The position numbers and the translations under genes were made by a program. Shown here in pieces: positions 28,128 through 35,973 of a stretch of 64,000 nt of DNA. Every line of letters begins with the position of its first letter. The stretch's first letter is position 1. The notes below the pieces were generated by a model that saw only the letters and a list, made by a program, of their open reading frames with translations, did no database searches and was not told where the DNA came from. This DNA is from Spirosoma sp. KUDC1026 (GTDB taxonomy: Bacteria; Bacteroidota; Bacteroidia; Cytophagales; Spirosomataceae), in NCBI RefSeq assembly GCF_013375035.1, contig NZ_CP056032.1, positions 1,844,001 to 1,908,000 on the forward strand, given 5' to 3'.

Positions 28128-29042
28128 TCAGTTAAATGAAGCCCTGAAGGCCAGCGGACTCTGGTTGGTCTTCGCCTTGAAAAGTTTACTGAACGACTGT
28201 GGATGCTCAAAACCTAGCTCGTACGCAATTTCGCTCACGGACAACTCGGTTGTGGAGAGTTTTTCCTTTGCTCTCTCGATGAGTTTTTCGTGAATGAGCT
28301 GCTGCGTGGTTTGCCCGGTGAGTTGCTTGAGCAGACTACTCAAATATTTGGTTGAGATGTTGAGCGTATCGGCAACGTACTGAACCGTCGGAAGTCCTTT
28401 GTTCAGTAAATCCTCGTGGGTAAAATAATCTGACAACAGCGCGTCTAAACGGTCCAGCACTTTACTGTTGGTGATTTTCCGGGTAATGAACTGCCGTTCG
28501 TAAAAACGCTGGGCGTAGGTGAACAATAGCTCCAATTGGGCAATAATTACGTCCTGACTGAATTTGTCGATGTTGGCCTGGTACTCCTGCTTGATGTTAT
28601 CAATGATGTTGTTGATCGTGGTTTCTTCTTTGTCGGATAGAAACAGGGCTTCGTGGGTAGAATAGCCAAAGTATTCGTACTGCCTGATCTTCTGGGCAAG
28701 TAGTGTGTTCCACAAAAAATCGGGGTGAATAAACAGCATCCATCCCTCAAGCGTAATCGGGGGGCCGTCCGACGGACCCCGCAATACCTGATTAGGCGCT
28801 ACGAACGCCATTACGCCCTCATCAAAATCATATTTTTGCTGACCGTAACTCAGCTTTTCGCAGCCTCTTTTCAACGTTACGGTATAAAAATCACAGATGG
28901 CGGCCGGGGTGCCGGCGTGGCTGTTACGGTGCAGGTCCGCACAGTCTATAATGCTGATGAGTGGATGCTGAGGTTTGGGTAATCCTGTCAGCCGATGCCC
29001 CTCCGTGATAGACTGTATTCTGATGGGTTTGGTGTTTGCCAT
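28128..29042 (-). CDS. AraC family transcriptional regulator (intact paralogue)
   Basis: 304 residues. A sensor half (about 1-180) with FDEGVMAFVAPNQVLRG and EGWMLFIHPDFLWNT is followed by two HTH motifs of the AraC type (ISTKYLSSLLKQLTGQTTQQ and VSEIAYELGFEHPQSFSKLFK). It is the last gene of an SDR-DoxX-AraC unit; the spacers are 8 bases and 1 base. A close paralogue at 33994-34911 carries an amber codon at the position of Gln85 here. Confidence 0.92.
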   Translation of the reverse strand: MANTKPIRIQSITEGHRLTGLPKPQHPLISIIDCADLHRNSHAGTPAAICDFYTVTLKRGCEKLSYGQQKYDFDEGVMAFVAPNQVLRGPSDGPPITLEGWMLFIHPDFLWNTLLAQKIRQYEYFGYSTHEALFLSDKEETTINNIIDNIKQEYQANIDKFSQDVIIAQLELLFTYAQRFYERQFITRKITNSKVLDRLDALLSDYFTHEDLLNKGLPTVQYVADTLNISTKYLSSLLKQLTGQTTQQLIHEKLIERAKEKLSTTELSVSEIAYELGFEHPQSFSKLFKAKTNQSPLAFRASFN

Positions 29043-29050
29043 GACCGAAA

Positions 29051-29404
29051 TTAAGATTTAAACGGATAGCTCAGCCAGATCAGAAGCAGAGGCATAAGCA
29101 GAAACGGAATTTCCAGCAATGCAATTCTTGGGTTGCCGGCATTCAGGGCCAGCGCCATGATGGTGACGATGGTGATGGCGTTGAGCAGATTGCCAAGAAA
29201 GAAGGTCTTTGGAAACATCAGCAGCAGCCCGGTAAGGATGGAAAGGGCACCTAGAACCGGCGCATACGTAGGACTGATGCCCAGTGCCGACATCATGTTG
29301 GCTGATCCGGGATTGGCTTTGACGTTCAGTGAATCCCACCCGTGTTTGAAGGACAGAAAAACCGAAACCAACAGCAGGGCTAGTGAAATGAGGTTCTTTA
29401 TCAT
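29051..29404 (-). CDS. DoxX-like small membrane protein
   Basis: 117 residues from the ATG at 29404; an open stretch upstream (to 29491) overlaps the SDR gene and has no membrane helix. Four hydrophobic helices are apparent: ISLALLLVSVFLSF, TYAPVLGALSILTGLLLMF, NLLNAITIVTIMALAL and IPFLLMPLLLIWL. It resembles DoxX/DUF4345-type membrane proteins. It starts one base after the SDR stop and ends 8 bases before the AraC start, so it is the middle gene of a three-gene operon. Confidence 0.75.
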   Translation of the reverse strand: MIKNLISLALLLVSVFLSFKHGWDSLNVKANPGSANMMSALGISPTYAPVLGALSILTGLLLMFPKTFFLGNLLNAITIVTIMALALNAGNPRIALLEIPFLLMPLLLIWLSYPFKS

Positions 29405-29405
29405 T

Positions 29406-30203
29406 TTAGTAGTTGCTATTTGGATGATCTGTTCCGTACATGGTTGATGCTCCCATTTTCGCAGCCTGCGCAAGGGCAAACTTGGGCGCAACCCGACTCA
29501 GGATACGCATAGCTTTGGCAAGCCCCGGATAGATTTCGTCCGTATCCTGTTCCATTCCTTTAATGGCCGCGTCAACAATCTTTTCCGGGGCCATCAACAT
29601 ACTCGTGCTGAAACCGTCTTCGTTCATGAACTTGTCATTCAGTGGCGTGGAAGAACCGGGAGCTACCAATTCGATCACGTTAATATCGGTATTTTTCAGC
29701 TGCACCCGCAACGCCTGCGTGTAGGATCGTAACCCCGATTTGCTGGCGCTGTAAATGGGCGAAATTGGCAAAGCTCCCAACGCAATACCAGACGTAACGT
29801 TCATAATCACCGACGATTTCTGCTTTTTCAGATGGGGCAGAAACTGCTGTACCATGCGAATAGGACCCACCAGGTTAATATCAATTTCGCGGGTAATATC
29901 ATCGAGTTCATGGGGCTCGTGCAGGCTGATTTTCCGCATCTCCCCGGCATTGTTGATGAGGACATTCAGACCAGGAAAATCCCGGGTAACCTGGTTGTAT
30001 AACCCGACGATGTCTTCCGTTTTGCTGACGTCGCTCTGGACGGTATGCACAGCTGGCAGTTTCTGTTTGGTTTCTTCCAGCTTCCGGGCGTTTCTGCCCG
30101 TAATAATCACGGTATTGCCTAGCGCAATGAGTCTTGTGGCAAACTCAAGACCGAAACCACTCGTTCCGCCGGTGATCAGGATGGTGTTATTCTCTAGTTT
30201 CAT
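29406..30203 (-). CDS. Short-chain dehydrogenase/reductase (SDR)
   Basis: 265 residues from the ATG at 30203; 14 upstream in-frame residues look unrelated. Classical SDR motifs are all present: TGGTSGFG (11-18), NNAG, the catalytic Ser in VTSGIALG, and YSASK. The DltE-like appearance (KLENNTILITGG) points to an NADP-dependent oxidoreductase of unknown substrate. First gene of the SDR-DoxX-AraC operon; a regulated reductase next to its own AraC protein suggests a response to a small redox-active or electrophilic compound. Confidence 0.9.
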   Translation of the reverse strand: MKLENNTILITGGTSGFGLEFATRLIALGNTVIITGRNARKLEETKQKLPAVHTVQSDVSKTEDIVGLYNQVTRDFPGLNVLINNAGEMRKISLHEPHELDDITREIDINLVGPIRMVQQFLPHLKKQKSSVIMNVTSGIALGALPISPIYSASKSGLRSYTQALRVQLKNTDINVIELVAPGSSTPLNDKFMNEDGFSTSMLMAPEKIVDAAIKGMEQDTDEIYPGLAKAMRILSRVAPKFALAQAAKMGASTMYGTDHPNSNY

Positions 30204-30363
30204 CGTTTCCGTTTTTTGGTACGACAAAGCTCCGCAGCAGGCCAACAGCGGACGTAGTCAAAAGTCGGAATGTTGTAGTAGAAAGGGAGGGTGGGCGGGG
30301 CTGAGAGATGTTTCTAGCCGCTAACGAACAGGACGATATGTAAAGAATTAGAATTCCTGGCCG

Positions 30364-31476
30364 CTACTTCAGCTTTTGCCGCAACCAGGCTCGTACCGGT
30401 TCGTCGTACCATTTTAAACTGGCGTAAGCCAGCACGATAGCGCCTGAAAATGTGAGCAAGGCATAGGGTAGAGCCTGCCCTAACGTAATGCCCTTGTGAT
30501 TGCTGACCCAGGCCACGTAGAAATAGACAAGCACGTAGTGCGTCATGTACAGGGGGTAGGAAAGATCACCGAGGAATCGACAGATTTTTTCTTCCGTTTG
30601 ACTGCGCACCACACCACTGGCACCGATATAGACAATGAGCGGAAAGACAATGATGATGCAAAATGCTTCGTACAGCCCATTCATCCAGAGATGTTCGGCA
30701 CCACCTAGTCGTGGCATCAGCAATACAGCCGCTACCAACAGGCTGCACCACAGGAACGAATTTTTGATGTAGACAGGCCGTGCTACCCGTGATAAAAGAA
30801 GACCGGCAAAGAAGGGGAAAATTGTCCGGATCAGGCCAATACGCATCTGTTCGACATTAAATGTCCAGCCACCGGTAATGTCTCCGTTCGGATTTGTAAC
30901 CGCAAAATGCAAAAGCACGGCACCAGCCAATGCGACAAAAATAGCCAGGGCTTTATTCGATAGTTTTCGTAGACCCAGCGCGTAGAGCACATTGGCGATA
31001 TACTCGAAAAATAAAGACCAGCCAACGCTATTGAGCGGATGCATTTCCTGCCAGCCGCGGATGTCCATCGACAGCGGGACGGGTAAAATCGTACAACCTA
31101 TCAGCCAGACAATAATCAGCTTCCATACGGGGATGGTGTGGATGAGCGGCCAGATAGTTGAGTCGGTAAAGTAAAAGGTGATGGCGCCGAGCGTCATGCC
31201 CAGCACAACGAGTGGTTGCAGCCGCTCGAACCGGCGCCGGAGAAAGCCACTGATGGTTAGTTTGTCCCATCTGTCGTCATAGGCATACCCAATGACAAAG
31301 CCGGACAGGAGAAAGAAAAAATCAACCGCCAGGTACCCATGATTGACAACATTGTCGAGGTGGCTACTGGCCAGCGGCTCGGCAAGGTGAAAGAAGACTA
31401 CGATGATGGCTGCTACGCCCCGAAGCCCATCTAGTACCTGGTAATGCGGCTTTGTACCGAGATTGTTATTGTTCAT
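30364..31476 (-). CDS. Acyltransferase 3 family membrane protein
   Basis: 370 residues with about ten membrane helices. The signature LDGLRGVAAIIVVFFHL (18-34) with its His, FFLLSGFVIGYAYDDRW and GWSLFFEYIANVLYAL are diagnostic of acyltransferase 3 (OafA/YrhL). These enzymes O-acetylate surface polysaccharides or other exported molecules. It is not in a polysaccharide locus here. About 118 bases separate it from the SDR gene. Family is secure, acceptor unknown. Confidence 0.9.
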   Translation of the reverse strand: MNNNNLGTKPHYQVLDGLRGVAAIIVVFFHLAEPLASSHLDNVVNHGYLAVDFFFLLSGFVIGYAYDDRWDKLTISGFLRRRFERLQPLVVLGMTLGAITFYFTDSTIWPLIHTIPVWKLIIVWLIGCTILPVPLSMDIRGWQEMHPLNSVGWSLFFEYIANVLYALGLRKLSNKALAIFVALAGAVLLHFAVTNPNGDITGGWTFNVEQMRIGLIRTIFPFFAGLLLSRVARPVYIKNSFLWCSLLVAAVLLMPRLGGAEHLWMNGLYEAFCIIIVFPLIVYIGASGVVRSQTEEKICRFLGDLSYPLYMTHYVLVYFYVAWVSNHKGITLGQALPYALLTFSGAIVLAYASLKWYDEPVRAWLRQKLK

Positions 31477-31499
31477 TCGTCAATCTACTGGATTCAGAT

Positions 31500-31763
31500 C
31501 ATGCTGTTTTTGAAGTTTCTCCGCACCTACTCCTGTGGTACCAACTAGCTATGTTGTCGGTTCGGATGTAGACTTGGCCAGCATTTTCGTTTGGGGCAAA
31601 TTCATCGAATCTAAAGAAATGAATTTAGTTAATTGCTGTCTTTCTTTATCAGCAGGTAATCTTCGTAATCCGAAAGTATAGTGAAACCTAACTTGTCTAC
31701 GTAGAATACTGTTGTCAGCTTTTTGTCCCGCATTGGTAATTTAGGAATTATGTCTGTTAGCAT
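31500..31763 (-). pseudogene. Decayed glyoxalase/bleomycin-resistance (VOC) protein gene
   Basis: From the ATG at 31763 the frame reads a VOC-like start (IIPKLPMRDKK, FYVDKLGFTIL, YLLIKKDSN) and meets TAA at 31629. A different frame from 31624 gives IHFFRFDEFAPNENAGQVYI, the next part of the same family (central beta strands). So nonsense plus a small indel around 31624-31631 broke the gene; the remainder fades near 31500. The sequence is AT-rich like the adjacent nuclease gene. Confidence 0.7.
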
Positions 31764-31886
31764 AGACTTATGCTTTTTTGATTCGTAAGTCTTTGTTAAT
31801 TGAGTTTGACTCCGGTACGATATTCAGTATTCAATCACTCTGTTGACCTTGCTAATAAAAATCCGATGTTGAAAATTAGTCTATCG

Positions 31887-32705
31887 TTAATCAGCCAATA
31901 ATAAATCTCTAAAGACAACGTCAAACTCTTTCTCTAAAAAATCTATTGTTTTTGGCTGTGCCTGCAATGAAGCTTTAATAAGCTGCGAGGTAAATAAGCC
32001 GCTTTTTGCCTTCCATTTTGCGTCCGCACTGTCAACAGATTTTATCCAATCAATCTTTACTGGATATTCTGATTTGTCATCATCACAGTTATCAAAAATA
32101 TTTTTAATTTTTATAGGATAATGCTTCAATGATTTGCCGTTCAACTGAAAGTCGTTTACTCTAACAGCTTTCTCTATTACCCGTCCGATGCCAACATAAC
32201 CGCAAGATTTCAGAAACGCGACAACTATATCGCCTGGTTCAAGTGTTCTAATTGAATCGCTAAATTTTCTATTTTGCCCTGCTGAAAGAAAACCAAACTG
32301 TCTGCAGTCGTCCCAACAACGATGTTTGCCTTCACCTACGTTTACGTAGTAAAGCCCGTTTTTAAAGTCAAAACTTGATAAGTCTACATGATAAGTGTTG
32401 TGCGGGCGGAATTTTTCGGCAAAATGCCCCGATGAAATATTTGTAAGCGTTCTGCCAAGTTTCCAAATCAAAGTTTTCTCAATCAAGAAAGCTTCATGCT
32501 CTGTCAGATCTTTAGCAATTACTTTTATAATAGGTTCCAGTCCAGCGGTTTTAATAGCTTTTATTCTCTTTGATTTTTCAGTGTCGCTGTTGTCGGTTAA
32601 GTGAGCTTTTTTACGACTTCCTGTTCCCTTGCCAAAGTAAAACTCCTCAAAGTTCCTCGGGTCTATGTAAACATAAACGTAGTAGTCGGTCTTGAGATCT
32701 GCCAT
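31887..32705 (-). CDS. GIY-YIG nuclease (LEM-3-like) fused to a PUA/EVE-like domain
   Basis: 272 residues from the ATG at 32705 (an in-frame ATG at 32729 adds 8). Residues 8-85 form a GIY-YIG domain of the LEM-3 type: YYVYVYIDPRN, FYFGKGTGSRKKAH with catalytic Arg31, and FLIEKTLIWKLG with Glu76. Residues about 117-190 (YYVNVGEGKHRCWDDCR, FGFLSAGQ, LEPGDIVVAFL, GYVGIGRV) resemble PUA-superfamily domains such as EVE, which bind modified bases. The combination suggests a modification-dependent nuclease, but that is inference. The gene is AT-rich, alone, and flanked by remnants, so horizontal transfer is likely. Confidence 0.75.
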   Translation of the reverse strand: MADLKTDYYVYVYIDPRNFEEFYFGKGTGSRKKAHLTDNSDTEKSKRIKAIKTAGLEPIIKVIAKDLTEHEAFLIEKTLIWKLGRTLTNISSGHFAEKFRPHNTYHVDLSSFDFKNGLYYVNVGEGKHRCWDDCRQFGFLSAGQNRKFSDSIRTLEPGDIVVAFLKSCGYVGIGRVIEKAVRVNDFQLNGKSLKHYPIKIKNIFDNCDDDKSEYPVKIDWIKSVDSADAKWKAKSGLFTSQLIKASLQAQPKTIDFLEKEFDVVFRDLLLAD

Positions 32706-33150
32706 ACGGTTACTATTGACGGGTTTCAATTTATTTCAATGGAAAATTTTTAGTACTAAGGGCTTGTTACAATTTCCGAATATGCTCTAGAGAAAAGAAA
32801 ACCGTATCGATGTAGCAAGATAACTGTTGTCATCGCGTGGGCAAAACTCCTAGAGCAACTAGCCAGTTACTGCGCTTCTCCTGAACATCCTGACTTTTAT
32901 CCGGTTGTCTTTCAGAGCGACAGCCGATAGCGATGTAGCCTTCTGACACAGTTTCGACCACCTGATCGGCAAACGCACGGATGGAGCGAGAACCGACGTA
33001 TGTTACCGCGAGACGTTAATGTTACGAAAGTTTGATGGCACCTGGAATTGCCCACCCGCATCAGTCGGTACTTATGTACATGGATGGCAGTCAGAAAGCT
33101 GCTACCGATCTGAAACCATAGTCTTATTCGTTGTCACAAATTAGTAGCTC
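32706..33150. other. Long intergenic region with a short start-less open frame
   Basis: No gene can be supported. On the minus strand, 33015-32830 is open for about 60 codons without a start and reads VTYVGSRSIRAFADQVVE; this faintly recalls Rossmann (SLOG/DprA-like) proteins and may be a remnant. The left part is AT-rich. Confidence 0.4.
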
Positions 33151-33576
33151 ATGGAAAGCAAGCAACAGATTGAGCAGGTAGTCCGGCAGCAGGAACGGGC
33201 GGTTCAACAAAAAGACATTGACGGGGCAATGGCAAATTATGCCACTGATGTAGTTTCGTTTGATGTCGTTAATACGCTTCAGAAGGTAGGTCTGAACGAA
33301 AGTCGGCAGCGGCTGGAAAGCTGGCTGTCGCAGTTTCCCGGACCGTTTTCCTATACCGTAGACAACCTGGAAATCTCGGTTACAGACGAGCTGGCGTTCT
33401 GTCATTCGTTCAATCATGTAAAAGGACAGCTCGCCAGTGGCGACGAGATTGATATGCGCTGGCGGGCTACCATCTGCTTTCGTAAGCAGGACAACGCGTG
33501 GCTGATCACACACGAACACAGTTCGGTGCCCTTTGACCCCGAGACTGGAAAAGCGCTGATTCTGCTGGATAGATAA
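33151..33576 (+). CDS. SnoaL-like / NTF2 fold protein
   Basis: 141 residues. An NTF2-like alpha+beta cone: an N-terminal helix (QQIEQVVRQQERAVQQKDIDGAM), then a curved sheet with YATDVVSFDVVN, FSYTVDNLEISVTDELAFCHSF and RWRATICFRKQDNAWLITHEHSSVPF. It looks like the ketosteroid-isomerase/DUF4440 group, whose members often act as small enzymes or binding subunits with unknown ligands. It stands between two decayed regions but appears intact. Confidence 0.8.
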   Translation: MESKQQIEQVVRQQERAVQQKDIDGAMANYATDVVSFDVVNTLQKVGLNESRQRLESWLSQFPGPFSYTVDNLEISVTDELAFCHSFNHVKGQLASGDEIDMRWRATICFRKQDNAWLITHEHSSVPFDPETGKALILLDR

Positions 33577-33663
33577 CGTAACGCTCGACAAACGCTAACG
33601 CCAGTTTAGAAAAGACTATTAGTCAGCTTTTGTGATGTTGCTGCGTCAACTCAGGCACCCAGC
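33577..33663. other. Intergenic stretch before the alpha/beta hydrolase remnant
   Basis: No feature is seen in these bases. Confidence 0.4.
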
Positions 33664-33945
33664 ATGATTCAGAAAACGCACGGCGTTCAGCGGGCTGAGC
33701 AACTGTTCAGAAGCGAGTTCCGACGGGCTAATCACTACGTTAGCAGGTTCAATCACGCGCGGATGCAGGGTGGCAAAACGTAGTATAACCGCCTGGGCGA
33801 GATCGGATAGCCGGTATTAATTATCCACGGAACCGACGATAGGATCGGGTCGTATCAGTACATGGTTGTTTTGCCGCATGAACTAAAAAATACCCCGTTA
33901 AGTACGCTCAAAGGTCCTGCCCAGGAACTGCGTCAGTACGACTGA
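33664..33945 (+). pseudogene. Remnant of an alpha/beta hydrolase gene
   Basis: A frame from the ATG at 33664 runs through TAG at 33781, TAG at 33808 and TGA at 33943. It reads YNRLGEIG then, after the second TAG, PVLIIHGTDDRI, the classic strand before the catalytic Asp of alpha/beta hydrolases. The nucleophile half of the protein is absent. The second TAG sits where homologues have a residue before PVL, so CAG-to-TAG is plausible. It is a fragment, not an active gene. Confidence 0.6.
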
Positions 33946-33993
33946 CGTACCATCATCAAGGGTATTACCGGTCAGGATTCGGACAATCTGTAC

Positions 33994-34911
33994 TTAGTTG
34001 AACGACTGGCGAAACTCCAGTGGCGAGTAGTTCGTCTTGCTTTTAAACAGTTTGCTGAACGATTGCGGGTGTTCAAAACCCAGTGCATAGGCAATTTCGT
34101 TGACTGACAGATCGGTAGTCGACAGCTGTTCTTTGGCCTTCTCAATCAGCCTGTTCTGAATATGCTGCTGCGTACTCTGACCGGTCAGCGTTTTCAGAAG
34201 GCCGCTCAGGTAATTAGGCGATACGTTGAGGGTGTCGGCGACGTACTGAACGCTTGGTGGCCCCGCTTCGACGAGTGAACGACTGGCAAAATAGTCTGTA
34301 AGCAGAGTCTCCAGCCGATCCAACAGTCTGTGATTTGTGACCGTGCGAGTGATGAATTGCCGTTTATAAAATCGCTCAGCGTATTTGAGCAGCACCTCCA
34401 GCTGAGCCACAATAATATCGCGGCTCAGCGTGTCGATACTGGTGTGGTATTCCTGCTGGATGCTACGCATAATACCCACAATTGTCGTTTCTTCCTTATC
34501 AGACAAAAACAGCGCTTCGTGCACCGCGTAATCGAAATACTCATATTGCCGGATGGTCTTGGCTAGAGAAGTATTCCACAGAAAATCAGGGTGGACGAGT
34601 AGCATCCAGCCCGTGTGTGCGGGGACTTCGTTACCGGCCGTCTCAATGCTGTACACCTATCCCGGCGCGATGAAAAACAGTATCCCCTCATCGAAGTCAT
34701 ACGCCTGCTGTCCGTACTTGATCTTGCTGTGCGGGTTTCGTTTAAGCGCGATTGAATAAAAGTCCAGTACCTGTGTAGCCGGCTCATTCACTGCCAGGTG
34801 CATGTCCTCAAATCGGATGACACTCACCAATGGATGCTCGGGCCTGGGCAAATTCCGGATCTGGTGAAATTCGCTGATCGTCCGGATTCTGACGGGCTGC
34901 TGTCCTGCCAT
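33994..34911 (-). pseudogene. AraC family regulator with one amber codon at position 85
   Basis: The frame from the ATG at 34911 stops at TAG (34657-34659) after residue 84 and then runs on in the same frame to 33994, through two intact HTH motifs (SPNYLSGLLKTLTGQSTQQ, VNEIAYALGFEHPQSFSKLFK). Aligned residue by residue without a gap to the intact paralogue at 28128-29042, the stop falls exactly at Gln85 of FVAPNQVL. Thus one CAG-to-TAG change explains it. The start is 2 bases after the NmrA stop, so it was the second gene of an NmrA-AraC operon. A second, internal start (GTG or later) could still give a DNA-binding fragment. Confidence 0.85.
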
Positions 34912-34913
34912 GT

Positions 34914-35816
34914 TTAGTGTTGCGGTTGCTGGTTGAAAGCTGCGGCAAAGTCGGCCGCAAATTCGTTGAGCTTAACCTGGCCCAGCACGGGTTTGTTCCG
35001 GTTATAATCAGCCTGAAGCCGACCGCTATGAAGCGACTCATACAGCTCGACCATCCCGGCAGCCAAATGGGCCGGAATACCAGCCGCGGTTAAACCGGTC
35101 AGCATGTCCTCATTGCTGATGAGTACCCACTGTAAATCTGGCTTGCCAATGGCGTCCCCCAGGCTGGCGGCAACTTCATGGCCGGTTGGTTCGTCGCTGC
35201 TCACGTAGCGGATTTTTCTGTGTTCGGCCGGTAGCTCTACCTCATCGGCAATGGCTGTGGCAATGTCTTTGGGCGACACCATTGGGATCACATCGTCAGC
35301 CCCGTAATTGGCCGCGATTTGTCCTGTATGTTTGATCTGCCCGATAAAACCGAACAGGTTGTAATAGAATGACGTAGGCCGCACGTGGGTAATCGCTACG
35401 TCGGACAGTTTATTTAAAATGCTTTCGGCGTTGTGCGAACCCAGAATAAAACCCGTTCCGTGATCGAGATCGGCTCCGAAGCTGCTCAGATGGATGGCCC
35501 GGTTCACCCCCGACTGCCGGATGGCCAGCGCATAGGCCGTTGCCGTGTTGCGGTAAAACGCAGTCGGTTCAATGGTCGGATTGCTGAAATAAGCGGGCGG
35601 TATCATGCAGTAGACAACATCGGCCCCGCTGAACGTATTGGCGAGAAATTCGGCGTCTTCTACTGAGCCAATGGCGGCTTTCGCGCCGAGCGCTTCAATG
35701 TCAGCCTGCCGGTCGGGGCTGCTACTGATGACCGTAACGGTATGACCTTTTTGTACAAGGTGCTGCGTAAGTGGCTGACTGATGTGGCCCAGTGAACCGG
35801 TGACGATGATGTTCAT
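34914..35816 (-). CDS. NmrA-like NAD(P)-binding protein
   Basis: 300 residues. Rossmann motif TGSLGHISQPL (6-16), with Gly-x-x-Gly-x-x variation, then VISSSPDRQADIEALGAKAAIGSVEDAEFLANTF, typical of NmrA/azoreductase-like atypical SDRs. No YxxxK pair. It is followed with 2 bases spacing by the broken AraC gene. Same family as the protein at 18925-19833, also linked to an AraC gene. Confidence 0.87.
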   Translation of the reverse strand: MNIIVTGSLGHISQPLTQHLVQKGHTVTVISSSPDRQADIEALGAKAAIGSVEDAEFLANTFSGADVVYCMIPPAYFSNPTIEPTAFYRNTATAYALAIRQSGVNRAIHLSSFGADLDHGTGFILGSHNAESILNKLSDVAITHVRPTSFYYNLFGFIGQIKHTGQIAANYGADDVIPMVSPKDIATAIADEVELPAEHRKIRYVSSDEPTGHEVAASLGDAIGKPDLQWVLISNEDMLTGLTAAGIPAHLAAGMVELYESLHSGRLQADYNRNKPVLGQVKLNEFAADFAAAFNQQPQH

Positions 35817-35973
35817 GACATTGCTTTTTGTTTCGGCAAAGTTCCGTCATCGTTCCGTGGCCGACGTAGCCGAATCTACGCTTGTTCTAGGCAAATCGTG
35901 GATAAAAACACAAGACGGTATGGCTAATCGTCACGTCTAGTACGGTAACTGCCGTAGGAGTGCTCCATTGGTG

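Noticed and set aside
29755..30324. A 189-residue plus-strand frame across the SDR gene
   Set aside because: It is antisense to a classical SDR with intact motifs; its Ser/Arg-rich composition is typical of shadows.
33646..33816. Minus-strand open frame read as an SDR C-terminus
   Set aside because: The plus-strand reading PVLIIHGTDDRI is a much clearer family signal, so the minus frame is probably a shadow.
25426..34659. TAG reassignment to glutamine
   Set aside because: TAG ends several good genes here (19833, 24154, 26785), and other remnants have TAA or frame changes; decay is simpler.
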